A DNA stretch of 64,000 nt, from positions 248,001-312,000 of the forward strand of contig CANMQJ010000002.1 in the NCBI GenBank assembly GCA_947500005.1. The letters are read 5' to 3'. Position numbers and translations under genes: made by a program. Positions 33,515 to 42,450 of the stretch are shown one piece after another; position 1 is the stretch's first letter, and every line of letters starts with the position of its first letter. The DNA is from an uncultured Paracoccaceae bacterium. Its GTDB lineage: Bacteria > Pseudomonadota > Alphaproteobacteria > Rhodobacterales > Rhodobacteraceae. Under the pieces are notes generated by a model. It was not told the origin of the DNA and did no database searches. It saw only the letters and a list, made by a program, of their open reading frames with translations.

Positions 33515-34836
33515 CGCCAGACGGGGTCGCCCGAGCCAAGATCGACCGCACCGCTCTGCCAGTGCATCGGGGCACCCTCGACCCGGATCGCGGGCTTCAG
33601 CCTCCGGGCCGGTCCCCAGGGTGTCGCTTCGCGCCAGTCGTCCAGATCACCAGCATCGCTGAATGTAATCTCAGGCCCCTCCGAGCGCTCCATTCCCGCC
33701 AGCAATTCGGCGGTCCGCGCCAACGAGAGACGTGCCGTGGACAGGACATCGCCCCGTATCGCGCGCGTCAGCGCCGAGATCGCGGCGGCGGCCATGAAAT
33801 ACCCGGTGGCGTGGTCCAGCGCCTGAACCGGCAGCGGGTGGGGTTTGTCTTCCCCTGCCCAGCGCATCCCGGCCTCGGCGATCCCGCTGCTCATCTGGAC
33901 CAGCGAGTCGAATCCACGACGCGCGGCCCAAGGTCCGGACCACCCGTAAGCGTCCAGCGAGACCTCTATCAGCGCCGGGGCGAGCCTCGCCCGCCTCTCC
34001 GGCGAGACAAGCGCATCGAGCGCCCCGGGCCGGTAGCCGTGAACCAGAACATCCGTCTTCGCCAGCAAGGCCTCGAACCGGCTGCGCCCTTCATCGGATT
34101 TCAGATCCAGCCGGGCACAGCTTTTGCCAAGCGTCACCTCGGGCACCACTCCCGGCTCGTCCCAACCGGGTGGATCAAGCCGCAGCACCTGCGCGCCAAA
34201 GCCTGCAAGGGTCCGCGTGGCGACCGGCCCGGCCAGCACCCGCGTCAGATCGAGAACGCGAAGGCTCTGCAACGGCCTGCCCGCAGATCCCGTCCAGTCG
34301 CGCACGTGCCCCAGCCGGTGCGCCCAATGGACCAGCGGTTCAGAGGCGACCGCCGCGCCCTGGGAATGCGCCAGCCAGTCGGTCCTGCCGCGCATCGCAG
34401 CCGCCGCTCCCCCCGCTTCGACAACAGCGTGCTCCAGATCCTCGGCAGGCCACCGCGCGACCTCGGCGGCCACCGCCTCGCGCCGCGCACCGCATCCAAG
34501 GACCGATAAAGCGGCTGCCCGGTGATGGGGCGCATTGGTGTGCAACCTGATCCAGCCGTCGCTGGCTTGATAATCCCCGGCGACCGGATCCCACGCGTCC
34601 GGCCTTTCCCAGCCTTCGGGATGGACCGACCAGTAGAACCAGAGCGACGCGAGCCGTCGATCGACCGAAACCTCCGGGCGCCGTCCCCCTCGGGCCTCCA
34701 TCAGACCCGCCAGCGCGCTGCCCACGGCACCCATCGAAACCGCGGCCAGATCGGTCACGGCAAAAGCCGACCTCCACGCCCCCTCTCCGGAGATGTCAAA
34801 GGGTGCGACGTCGAAGGCGGCAAGCACCTCATCCAT
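33511..34836 (-). CDS. CoA transferase, CaiB/BaiF family III
   Basis: A 441-residue family III CoA transferase, which moves CoA between carboxylic acids. The core is LRVLDLTRVLAGPVATRTLAGFGAQVLR (about residue 207); its LDLTR is the family hallmark. The N-terminal about 190 residues look like a second, divergent copy of the fold lacking that motif, as in long two-domain members. The catalytic aspartate of the CaiB core would lie in the C-terminal half and is not identified with certainty. Start: ATG 34836 overlaps the matB stop region; ATG 34854 with GAGGA close upstream is an alternative. Co-transcribed with the CoA ligase. Confidence 0.82.
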   Translation of the reverse strand: MDEVLAAFDVAPFDISGEGAWRSAFAVTDLAAVSMGAVGSALAGLMEARGGRRPEVSVDRRLASLWFYWSVHPEGWERPDAWDPVAGDYQASDGWIRLHTNAPHHRAAALSVLGCGARREAVAAEVARWPAEDLEHAVVEAGGAAAAMRGRTDWLAHSQGAAVASEPLVHWAHRLGHVRDWTGSAGRPLQSLRVLDLTRVLAGPVATRTLAGFGAQVLRLDPPGWDEPGVVPEVTLGKSCARLDLKSDEGRSRFEALLAKTDVLVHGYRPGALDALVSPERRARLAPALIEVSLDAYGWSGPWAARRGFDSLVQMSSGIAEAGMRWAGEDKPHPLPVQALDHATGYFMAAAAISALTRAIRGDVLSTARLSLARTAELLAGMERSEGPEITFSDAGDLDDWREATPWGPARRLKPAIRVEGAPMHWQSGAVDLGSGDPVWR

Positions 34837-36337
34837 CGGTGAAAATCGTCGCATGTTCCTCGCGCAGTGCCTTTTTCTGGACCTTGCCCATCGTGTTGCG
34901 CGGCAGGGCATCGGCCACCACGATCCGCTTGGGCTGCTTGAACTTCGCCAACTGCCCCGAAAGCGCCTGCATGATCGCCTCGGGCGAGGTCCCCTCGCCT
35001 TCCGGCACCACCACCGCCACGACGCCCTCTCCGAAATCGGGATGCGGCACGCCGATCACCGCGCTTTCCAGCACCCCCGGCAGATCGTCGATCAGGCTCT
35101 CGATCTCCTTGGGATAGACGTTGAACCCGCCGGTGATGATCAGATCCTTCTCGCGTCCCACGATGGTCACATAGCCATCGGCATCGATCTTCGCCAAGTC
35201 ACCGGTGATGAACCATCCGTCGGGGCGCAATTCCTCGGCCGTCTTTTCGGGCATCTGCCAATAGCCCTGGAACACGTTGGGGCCGCGCACCTCGAGCACG
35301 CCGATCTCGCCGGGTGCAACCTCCTTGCCCTCCAGCATGACGCGCGCCTCGACGCCCGGCAGCGGAAAGCCCACCGTCCCGGCGCGCCGCTCGCCGTCAT
35401 AGGGGTTCGAGGTGCTCATGTTGGTCTCGGTCATGCCATAGCGTTCTAGGATGCGGTGCCCGGTGCGCGCCTCCCATTGCTCATGCGTATCCACCAGCAG
35501 CGGCGCGGAGCCGGAGATGAAGAGCCGCATGTTGGCCGCCCTCTCCCTTGTCAGCCGGGGATCGGCTAGAAGCCGGGTGTAGAAGGTCGGCACGCCCATC
35601 AGCGCGGTCGCTCCGGGCATCGCATCGAGGATGGCATCGGCGTCGAAGCCCGGCAGGAACACCACCTGCGCGCCGGAAAGCAATGCCACGTTCGTCGCCA
35701 CGAAAAGCCCGTGGGTGTGAAAGATCGGCAGCGCATGGATCAGCACGTCATCCGCAGTGAACCGCCAGTAGTCGCGCAGCGTCGCCGAGTTCGAGGCTAG
35801 GTTGGCATGGCTCAGCATCGCGCCCTTAGACCGCCCCGTCGTGCCCGAAGTGTAGAGGATGGCCGCCAGATCGGCGCCCGCCCGCGCAACCGGTGCGACG
35901 GGTTCTTGCCGGTCCGCAAGGTCGCGCAGCGTTCCATGTCCCTCGGCGTCCAGTGTCAGCACCCGGGCCTCGCCGGAAACCGCCCGCGTTTCCTCCAGCC
36001 GGCCGGGGTCACAAACCACGACACGCGGCGTGGCATCACCGATGAAATAAGCCACCTCCGGCCCGGTATAGGCCGTGTTGAGCGGCAGGAAGATGCCGCC
36101 CGCCGTCACCGTGCCAAGATAAAGCTGGATCGCCTCGATCGTCTTGGCAACCTGCACCGCCACCCGGTCGCCCGGGGCAACACCGCATTCCGCCAAGGCC
36201 GCCGCCATACGCCCGGCGCCCTCGAACAACGCTCCGAAACTGACCGTCTCTCCGCCGGGAAGACGGGCAAAGACCTCGCCCTCGCGTCCCAATGATGCGG
36301 CGCGCAGTTCTCGGATCAGGTGGTTGTCTTCGGTCAT
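34829..36337 (-). CDS. matB: Malonyl-CoA ligase (acyl-CoA synthetase)
   Basis: A 502-residue ANL-superfamily enzyme that activates malonate with CoA and ATP to malonyl-CoA. AMP-binding motif LYTSGTTGRSKGAMLSH (about 167-183), ERYGMTETNMSTSNPY near 300, YVTIVGREKDLIITGGFNVYP around 400 and the C-terminal lysine in MGKVQKK are all visible. The MTETNM region and the Arg-rich GERRAGTVG fit MatB/ACSF3 rather than acetyl-CoA synthetase. ATG 36337 has GAAGGAG upstream and is favoured over 36415. It overlaps the CoA transferase gene by 8 nt. Confidence 0.85.
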   Translation of the reverse strand: MTEDNHLIRELRAASLGREGEVFARLPGGETVSFGALFEGAGRMAAALAECGVAPGDRVAVQVAKTIEAIQLYLGTVTAGGIFLPLNTAYTGPEVAYFIGDATPRVVVCDPGRLEETRAVSGEARVLTLDAEGHGTLRDLADRQEPVAPVARAGADLAAILYTSGTTGRSKGAMLSHANLASNSATLRDYWRFTADDVLIHALPIFHTHGLFVATNVALLSGAQVVFLPGFDADAILDAMPGATALMGVPTFYTRLLADPRLTRERAANMRLFISGSAPLLVDTHEQWEARTGHRILERYGMTETNMSTSNPYDGERRAGTVGFPLPGVEARVMLEGKEVAPGEIGVLEVRGPNVFQGYWQMPEKTAEELRPDGWFITGDLAKIDADGYVTIVGREKDLIITGGFNVYPKEIESLIDDLPGVLESAVIGVPHPDFGEGVVAVVVPEGEGTSPEAIMQALSGQLAKFKQPKRIVVADALPRNTMGKVQKKALREEHATIFTDG

Positions 36338-36433
36338 GGCGGGCTCCTTCTCGCTGCGCCGGCACAGTGACGACAGGCCCGACCGGAAATCAAGCGATTG
36401 ATCTTTCCCGCGCAAAGCCGCAGGGTCGCGCTC

Positions 36434-37366
36434 ATGGCTACATCGTTAACATCGCATCAACCCATGCTGGCCATTGGCCTGAAGCTGGGGGCGTTGTTCC
36501 TGTTCACCACGATGTCGGCCCTGGTCAAGGCGCTGTCCGAGGATATCCCGGCGGGCGAGATGGTGTTCTTCCGCTCGCTCTTTGCCATTCCGCCCATCCT
36601 CGTCTGGCTCGCATTCACCGGCAAGCTTGAACAGGCGTTCCACGTCAATCGACCAATGGGCCATTTCTGGCGCGGCGTTCTGGGCACAACCGCCATGGCG
36701 CTGACCTTTACCGGACTGGGCCTGCTGCCCCTGCCCGAGGTGACGGCGATCGGGTATGCCACGCCGATCTTCACCCTCGTTCTTGCGGCGCTGATGCTGG
36801 GCGAAACGATCCGGCTAATCCGCATCGGTGCCGTGGCACTTGGGCTCTTGGGCGTACTCATCATGCTCTGGCCGCGTCTGGGCGCGGATTTCAGCGATGC
36901 CGCCACGCTGGGCGCCATCTGCATCCTCGGCGCCACCGTGGCGCGCAGCTTCGTCCAGATCCATATCCGGCAGCTTGTCGCCGTCGATCACGCGGCGGCC
37001 ATCGTGTTCTATTTTTCGCTCACCGCCACGATTCTTTCGGCGTTGACGGCTTTCTGGGGCTGGGTCATGCCGACGCCGGGACAGGCGGCGGTGCTTGTCC
37101 TCATGGGCCTCATCGGCGGGGTGGCGCAGATCCTCGTCACGTCATCCTACCGTTTCGGGCAGGCCTCGATGCTGGCACCCTACGACTATACCACCATGCT
37201 GTTTGCCATCGTGATCGGCTATGTCTGGTTCGACGAACTTCCCACCTTCGTCATGCTTGCGGGGGCTGCGCTGGTGATCGCGGGGAACGTCGTCGTGATC
37301 TGGCGCGAACACCAGTTGGGGCTGGAACGGGGCAAGGCGCGGGCCGTCACCGACCCCAAAGGCTGA
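36434..37366 (+). CDS. EamA/DMT superfamily permease
   Basis: A 310-residue inner-membrane transporter with ten predicted helices in two EamA halves: about residues 15-145 and 155-290. Blocks such as GALFLFTTMSALVKALSED, FFRSLFAIPPIL and LPLPEVTAIGYATPIF are typical of the group that exports amino acids or related metabolites. The end VIAGNVVVIWREHQLGLERG resembles the partial permease at the left edge. ATG 36434 is favoured over 36398 because it starts the family-like region. No RBS is clear. Confidence 0.85.
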   Translation: MATSLTSHQPMLAIGLKLGALFLFTTMSALVKALSEDIPAGEMVFFRSLFAIPPILVWLAFTGKLEQAFHVNRPMGHFWRGVLGTTAMALTFTGLGLLPLPEVTAIGYATPIFTLVLAALMLGETIRLIRIGAVALGLLGVLIMLWPRLGADFSDAATLGAICILGATVARSFVQIHIRQLVAVDHAAAIVFYFSLTATILSALTAFWGWVMPTPGQAAVLVLMGLIGGVAQILVTSSYRFGQASMLAPYDYTTMLFAIVIGYVWFDELPTFVMLAGAALVIAGNVVVIWREHQLGLERGKARAVTDPKG

Positions 37367-37420
37367 GCTTGCCCTTTCCCGCACCATCCCTAGGGTGGGC
37401 ACGGAAAACCGGAGGGCCAG

Positions 37421-38020
37421 ATGAGCGACGCAGACGAACACAAGGAAAAGATGAAAGCGGTGCAGGCCAAGCACCGCGACAGGGTCTCGCAACTGCGCGA
37501 CCCGGACAAGGGGCTGATCCTCGTCCACACCGGTAATGGCAAGGGCAAGTCCTCTTCGGCCTTCGGCGTGATCGTGCGGGCGCTCGGTTGGGGGCAAACC
37601 GTCGCCGTGGTCCAGTTCATCAAGGGCACCTGGAAAACCGGCGAACGGCAGTTCTTCGAGGATCTGGGCGGCGTGGCGTGGCACACGATGGGCGAGGGCT
37701 TCACCTGGGACACGCAGGATCGCGCGCGCGACATCGCCGCCGCCAACGCGGCCTATGACAAGGCCTGCGAACTGATGGCAAGCGGCGACTACGATCTGGT
37801 CGTGCTGGACGAGATCAACATCGCCTTGCGCTACGAGTACCTGACCGTCGAGAGGGTGATCGAGGGGCTGGAGGCCCGCGCCGACAGGACCGGCGTGATC
37901 CTGACCGGCCGCGACGCGCCCGACGCGCTATGTGCCTTTGCGGACCTCGTAACCGAAATGACCGAGGTCAAGCACCCGTTCCAGGCTGGCATCAAGGCAC
38001 AGCGAGGCGTAGATTTCTGA
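37421..38020 (+). CDS. cobO: Cob(I)yrinic acid a,c-diamide adenosyltransferase
   Basis: A 199-residue CobO/BtuR/CobA-type enzyme that adds the 5-prime-deoxyadenosyl group of ATP to cobalt. The P-loop HTGNGKGKSSSAFG is at about 38-51, the switch-like ALGWGQTVAVVQFIKGTWKTGE follows, and LDEINIALRY is present near 128. It acts in adenosylcobalamin synthesis or salvage. It stands alone here: no other cob genes are near, and no cobalamin riboswitch is evident in the 54 nt upstream. GGAGG precedes the ATG. Confidence 0.94.
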   Translation: MSDADEHKEKMKAVQAKHRDRVSQLRDPDKGLILVHTGNGKGKSSSAFGVIVRALGWGQTVAVVQFIKGTWKTGERQFFEDLGGVAWHTMGEGFTWDTQDRARDIAAANAAYDKACELMASGDYDLVVLDEINIALRYEYLTVERVIEGLEARADRTGVILTGRDAPDALCAFADLVTEMTEVKHPFQAGIKAQRGVDF

Positions 38021-38036
38021 CAGGGAGGCAACCGAA

Positions 38037-38498
38037 ATGGATCTGCTGACGCTCGGGAATTCGGTCTTCGCAACCTACGTGGTCGCCGTGGCCCTCACGG
38101 TGCTCAAGGTGATGGGCCAGGGCTGGATGACCGTCTATCGCATGATGCGCAGCGATAGGGGGCTGGTCAGCCCCGAGGATCTTCAGCCGGGGCCGCTCAA
38201 CAATTCGCCAAGGGCCGAGCAACTGGAACTCGACGATTACGTCGACCGGTCGCGCCGGATGCACCGAAACGACCTGGAGAACATCCCGGCCTTCTGGGCC
38301 GCGGGCTTCATCCTGGTCTTCGCCGAACCTTCGCTGCTGCTGGCACAGGTGCTGATGTACGGATTCGTTCTGGTGCGGGCGCTTCACGCGCTGGCCTATG
38401 CGACGAAGCAATCGCACGAGCTGCGCGCGACCTTCTACACGATCGGATCGTTGATCGTCGTCGCGATGGCGGTGATCGCCCTCAGCGCCGCGATCTGA
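38037..38498 (+). CDS. MAPEG family membrane protein
   Basis: A 153-residue protein with four hydrophobic segments and the MAPEG-like motif DRSRRMHRNDLENIPAFWAAGFI (around 75-97). Family members include microsomal glutathione transferase-like proteins; in bacteria the function is mostly unknown. RVLHALAY-type motif appears as LVRALHALAYATKQ. It starts 16 nt after cobO with GGAGG upstream and is probably co-transcribed by read-through rather than by shared function. Confidence 0.85.
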   Translation: MDLLTLGNSVFATYVVAVALTVLKVMGQGWMTVYRMMRSDRGLVSPEDLQPGPLNNSPRAEQLELDDYVDRSRRMHRNDLENIPAFWAAGFILVFAEPSLLLAQVLMYGFVLVRALHALAYATKQSHELRATFYTIGSLIVVAMAVIALSAAI

Positions 38499-38534
38499 AG
38501 GCAGGCCCCGCAACCGGGACCTGCCCTGCTCAGG

Positions 38535-40094
38535 TCAGACCACCGGGGCCAGCGTCGTCTTCCACAGCTCGGTATCGGCGCGGTCCATCAGGCGGACGGT
38601 CATCTGCTGCGTCGCCCCGTCGATATCCACGAGCCCGAAGAATTGCAGCCCTTCGCTGGGCGGCAGGTTCACGCCCTGCCCCTCTTCGGGGGCCTTCACG
38701 AACTGGACCTCGGGGCCAAAGGTCATGTCCAGCGCGTTCGGTCCAAAGGTCCCGGCATGAAGTGGGCCCGAGACGAATTCCCAGAACGGATCGAAATCCT
38801 GGAACTGTGCGCGGTCGGGGCTGTAGTGATGCGCGGCAGTGTAATGCACATCCGCCGTGAACCAGACCGTGTTCCTGATACCCGCCGACTTGATGAAACG
38901 CAGCAGGTCCGCGATTTCCAGCTCGCGCCCCTTTGCCGGGCCATTGTCGCCATTGGCGACCGCTTCGGCCCCGGCTTGTTCCTTCCAGTTGTCCCAGACG
39001 ATGACGCCAATGGGCATGTCGGAGGCTATCACCTTCCACGTGGCCTGCGACTGCGCCAGCTCGCGCTTGAGCCATGCCATTTGCTCTGCACCCAGAACAC
39101 GGCTTTCGGGCGTCATTTCCTCTTCCATCGCTGGGCCGTTCGGGCCGCGGTAAGAGCGCAGGTCGAGGAAGAACACGTCGAGCATCGGTCCGTAGGAGAT
39201 CTTGCGATAGACCCGGCCCGGCTCGGCGGGCGTGATCCGCAGCGGCGTCATCTCGTGAAAGGCGCGACCTGCGCGGGCCTGCAGCACATGCACCGATTTC
39301 TCGGAATAGCGGTCATCCGACATCAGGTCCTTGGAGTCGGACCAGTTGTTGACGACCTCGTGGTCGTCCCACTGGAAGAAGGTCGGTACCGAGGCGTTCA
39401 TGGCGCGCACATGCTCGTCCATCAGGTTGTATTTCCACTGGCCACGGAACTCGTCCAGCGTCTCGGCAACCTTGCGCTTTTCGGGGATCAGCACGGCATT
39501 CTTCCAGATCACCTGCCCGTCCTTCTCGACCTCGTCCTTCATCGGACCGTCGGCATAGATCGTGTCGCCGGAATGGATGAAGAAATCGGGCTGATGCTGC
39601 GCCATCGTGGCGTAGGTGCGCATGCCGTCCTCGTCGATGCCCCAGCCCTGCCCGGCGGTATCGCCGGACCATGCGAACCGGACAGACCGGCGCGAGGTCG
39701 GCGCGGTGCGGAAGCGGCCCACGACGGGTTCGCTCACGGCATTCACATCGCTCAGGTCGGCGGCGGTGAAGCGATAGAAGATGTCCTGGTCCGAGGGCAG
39801 CCCCTCGATCAGGCGCTTCACGGCGTAATCGCTTTCGCGCAGCGCGTTCAGCGGCGCCAGACGGCGGGCATCGGCAAAGCTTTCGGTGGTCGAGATCTCG
39901 ACCATGACACGCGCGGGGCGGTCGGTCCGGGTCCAGATCATGCCCGAGGCGGTGTCGACATCACCCGACTGCACGCCGTGGGTGAAGACGGGACGCTGCG
40001 CCGCGCGGCTGATCGCGGGCATGGCGAGCGTGGCTGCAAAGGCTGTCCCGCCGGCCAGGAAGGCACGGCGGGAGGGACGAAGAAGTTTGGTCAT
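38535..40094 (-). CDS. phoD: PhoD-family alkaline phosphatase/phosphodiesterase
   Basis: A 519-residue exported metallophosphatase. A Tat signal (RPSRRAFLAGGTAFAATLA, residues 7-25) is followed by a PhoD N-terminal domain (HGVQSGDVDTASGMIWTR) and the metallophosphatase domain with SGDTAGQG, HSGDTIYAD (about 175), WDDHEVVNNW (about 243) and TADVHYTAAH (about 410), which carry the metal ligands. It releases phosphate from organic esters in the periplasm or outside. ATG 40094 is favoured over 40157. An IS element lies 102 bp upstream and may affect its promoter. A candidate Pho box lies between them. Confidence 0.92.
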   Translation of the reverse strand: MTKLLRPSRRAFLAGGTAFAATLAMPAISRAAQRPVFTHGVQSGDVDTASGMIWTRTDRPARVMVEISTTESFADARRLAPLNALRESDYAVKRLIEGLPSDQDIFYRFTAADLSDVNAVSEPVVGRFRTAPTSRRSVRFAWSGDTAGQGWGIDEDGMRTYATMAQHQPDFFIHSGDTIYADGPMKDEVEKDGQVIWKNAVLIPEKRKVAETLDEFRGQWKYNLMDEHVRAMNASVPTFFQWDDHEVVNNWSDSKDLMSDDRYSEKSVHVLQARAGRAFHEMTPLRITPAEPGRVYRKISYGPMLDVFFLDLRSYRGPNGPAMEEEMTPESRVLGAEQMAWLKRELAQSQATWKVIASDMPIGVIVWDNWKEQAGAEAVANGDNGPAKGRELEIADLLRFIKSAGIRNTVWFTADVHYTAAHHYSPDRAQFQDFDPFWEFVSGPLHAGTFGPNALDMTFGPEVQFVKAPEEGQGVNLPPSEGLQFFGLVDIDGATQQMTVRLMDRADTELWKTTLAPVV

Positions 40095-40150
40095 GGCGGA
40101 TCTCGCGTTTCCGTTAAGGGACTCAACGGGGAGGTGCCTAGAGTCGAAAG

Positions 40151-40179
40151 GTAACACTCAAAGCGAGATTTGATGACAT
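40151..40179 (-). promoter_or_regulatory. Candidate Pho box upstream of phoD
   Basis: On the minus strand three heptamers repeat every 11 nt: ATGTCAT (40173-40179), TCTCGCT (40162-40168) and GTGTTAC (40151-40157). The first matches the PhoB half-site CTGTCAT at 6 of 7 positions; the others are weak. Spacing is right for PhoB dimers. Support is modest. Confidence 0.3.
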
Positions 40180-40187
40180 CTCCGTCA

Positions 40188-40195
40188 AAAAGATA
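40188..40195 (+). repeat. Left target-site duplication of the IS1595-family element
   Basis: AAAAGATA directly left of the element. The identical octamer occurs directly right of it at 42826-42833, as expected for an 8-bp duplication made by IS1595-family transposition. Confidence 0.92.
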
Positions 40196-40225
40196 GGGGG
40201 TGTCCGCAAACCGTATTGGTTCGCT
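40196..40225 (+). repeat. Left terminal inverted repeat of the IS element
   Basis: Begins GGGGGTGTCCGCAAACCGTA. Compared with the inverted right end it differs only at positions 16, 20 and 26 of 30. It probably holds the transposase binding site. Confidence 0.92.
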
Positions 40226-40273
40226 TCGTCTTAATCTGAAAGCGCCTATATTCCTCCGCTTTTGCTGCGGAGG

Positions 40274-41272
40274 ATGCCCTTGCTACACCACGACTTTCGC
40301 CGTTTTCTCGATGCACTCGGCAAGTTGAACCCGGCCCAGATCGAGGACGCCCAGACGAAGATCCCGGATCTCCGGCGGAAGTCGGAGGCAATCTCGGAAA
40401 TCGAAGCACGGACAAACCGGGGACACAAGTGCCCATTCTGCGGCGACCCGCGACCTCAGAAGTGGGGCCGAACACGAACCAAGATCCAGCGCTACCGATG
40501 CTGTGCCTGCCATAAGACCTATTCAGGACGAACCGGGAGCGCCATCGGCCGCATCCATCGCCCCGACCTGTTCATGGAGGCGCTAAGGGATATGCTGGAC
40601 AGCCCGCCACCGCAATCGGTGCGCAAGCTCGCAAAGCAGCTCGACCTCGACAAATACACGGTCTGGCGCTGGCGGATGCTCGTGTTCGCGATCATCGGAA
40701 AGAGCAGCGTGCCGGCGAGTTTTTCTGGGATTATCGAGGCGGATGAGACATACCAACGGGAGTCCCGGAAGGGATCGCGGGAATGGGTCCGGCACCTCGC
40801 CGATCCGAAGAATATCCCACAGCCACCGCGCACACGGTGGGAGGATTTCACGACGCAGGGGCTGAAGATGATGCGCGGGCTTTCGCGGTGGCAGCTCCCC
40901 ATTCTCACCGTTGCCGATCGCGGTGGATCTCGTCTCTTCCGGCGACTGGCGAACCGCAAAAGCGCCACCGTGGAACGCGCCATGAACCCCCTCGTGCCAG
41001 GCGACGCCGTGCTCTGCTCGGATGGAGGCAATGGCTACAGGGATCTCGCGGCGGCGCGCGGCCTGGAGCACTTCGTGGTCGGGAGCAGGCCGGGCACGCG
41101 TGTCGCGGCAGGCTGCTATCATATCCAGAACGTGAACTCGCTCCACGCTCGCTTCGGCAAGTTCATCAAGCCGTTCTGCGGGCCGGCGACGAAATACCTG
41201 AACAGCTACATTCGATGGCTGGAGGTGCGGATGGCAGGGCTGCGACCGGCGGAAGTTGTCCGCGCACCATAG
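40274..41272 (+). CDS. IS1595-family transposase (ISSod11-like)
   Basis: A 332-residue DDE transposase. The N-terminus has a zinc ribbon, CPFCGD (about 53-58) and CCACHKTYSGRTGSAIG (about 76-92), then a helix-turn-helix region (QSVRKLAKQLDLDKYTVWRW) and an ISXO2-type catalytic core: first acidic residue in IIEADETYQRES (Asp near 157), second in VLCSDGGNGY, and the downstream histidine/asparagine group CYHIQNVNSLHARFGKFIKPF. The WEDF and LPILTVADR blocks fit the ISSod11 group. Full length, so probably active. GGAGG touches the ATG at 40274; an upstream TTG at 40262 is an alternative start. Confidence 0.88.
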   Translation: MPLLHHDFRRFLDALGKLNPAQIEDAQTKIPDLRRKSEAISEIEARTNRGHKCPFCGDPRPQKWGRTRTKIQRYRCCACHKTYSGRTGSAIGRIHRPDLFMEALRDMLDSPPPQSVRKLAKQLDLDKYTVWRWRMLVFAIIGKSSVPASFSGIIEADETYQRESRKGSREWVRHLADPKNIPQPPRTRWEDFTTQGLKMMRGLSRWQLPILTVADRGGSRLFRRLANRKSATVERAMNPLVPGDAVLCSDGGNGYRDLAAARGLEHFVVGSRPGTRVAAGCYHIQNVNSLHARFGKFIKPFCGPATKYLNSYIRWLEVRMAGLRPAEVVRAP

Positions 41273-41484
41273 ATCTTGCGTCGCGCAGAGGTCCGCTTCG
41301 AGCCGTTACTGACCGCGCCGACAAGTGAAATCTCCCGTCAGAAGTACCCAGGTCTCGTTTAGAAAACGTCAGAACGGCTCGTCATGGCCGAGTTTCGGAA
41401 GTTGCTTCCGCGATCCCCAAGACCTGCGCTCGGAGATGACGCAGATCGAACTTATGGTGCAGGCCGAATACCATGCCCAATCTT

Positions 41485-42450
41485 TTACCATCCCTGAGCG
41501 CCCCTGCGCAGCCAATCATGGACGAAGGCCAGTTTGCTCCGGGTGGCATCCGAAAGCGCAAAGGGATAGATGTCCGACAGACCCATTGACCGGTTGATGT
41601 GGTTGACGCCGGCGACGAGAGACGCGGCGATGCGGACAAGGCGCACGGCATCCGGTTCTGAATAAGCATCCCATCCCGGGTACGGTAAATCGGGTGACGA
41701 GAAGCGTGCGGCGGCGATGCTGTCGGTTATGTCCGTCAGGTGCAGCAGGTGCGCGGCGGTTTCGGCCCAGTCCTCGTGCGGGTGTGCGGAGGCGTAGGTG
41801 GTTATGAAACGCTGCCTCCAGTCGGGCGGTGGGCCGTTTCCGTAGTGGCGTTGCAGGGCCGCCTGGTAATCCTCGCGTTCGTCGCCGAACACCGCACGGA
41901 AGGCCTCGAGAAAATCGGCGCGCAGGCTCAGACGCCACCAGAGCATATGCGATATCTCGTGGCGCATGTGACCAATCATGGTGCGATAGGGCTCCTCCAA
42001 CGCTTCGCGGCGGGTCGTTCTGAGCACCTCGTCGGCCTCGGCCACGCTGATCGTCACCACCCCGTTTGCGTGGCCCATGGCGACAGGGGTCGGGCCTTCG
42101 GCCAGCATGTGGAACACAGGACGAGTCCCCGGGTCCTCTGGGCGGAACCAGTTCCAGCGGCCGAGATTGTCGAGCACCCAACGCTTCGCGGCCTCCGTCT
42201 GGGCCCAGTTCGGGATTGCATCTTGTATCGAAGTGTCCGGGGCCAGCGCCGTCATGGCACAGGATCGGCAAAACGCGCCCTGCTCCGGCGCGATCCAGTT
42301 GCATCCGATGACCTCTCGGTTTGCGCAGAACGGCGGCATCGGCAGAAACGCCCGCGCCTGCGGGTCGTATGCGACAGGGGTGCCGTCCGCCGTGGCGAGG
42401 TTGTCGAACCAGAGCGAACCGGCCCCGAGAGGGTTGGAAAATACGCGCAT
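41485..42450 (-). CDS. Zinc-binding metallopeptidase carried inside the IS element
   Basis: A 321-residue protein of the putative zinc-binding metallopeptidase family (Peptidase_Mx/DUF2248 type). The active-site motif HEISH is at 164-168 within MIGHMRHEISHML. A four-cysteine cluster, Cys42, Cys50, Cys61 and Cys64 (FCANREVIGCNW and FCRSC), remains, but the first zinc ribbon usual at the extreme N-terminus of this family has lost its cysteines. Chromosomal homologues are of unknown function. ATG 42450 has AAGGAG about 10 nt upstream; ATG 42459 is the alternative. It lies between the transposase and the right inverted repeat, oriented toward the transposase, and has no link to neighbouring chromosomal genes. 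Confidence 0.82.
   Translation of the reverse strand: MRVFSNPLGAGSLWFDNLATADGTPVAYDPQARAFLPMPPFCANREVIGCNWIAPEQGAFCRSCAMTALAPDTSIQDAIPNWAQTEAAKRWVLDNLGRWNWFRPEDPGTRPVFHMLAEGPTPVAMGHANGVVTISVAEADEVLRTTRREALEEPYRTMIGHMRHEISHMLWWRLSLRADFLEAFRAVFGDEREDYQAALQRHYGNGPPPDWRQRFITTYASAHPHEDWAETAAHLLHLTDITDSIAAARFSSPDLPYPGWDAYSEPDAVRLVRIAASLVAGVNHINRSMGLSDIYPFALSDATRSKLAFVHDWLRRGAQGW

Noticed and set aside
37367..37420. Cobalamin riboswitch upstream of cobO
   Set aside because: Only 54 nt are available and no B12-box-like sequence is visible.
41325..41597. 90-residue open frame between transposase and peptidase
   Set aside because: Overlaps the 3-prime end of the peptidase gene, has no ribosome-binding site and no recognisable motif.
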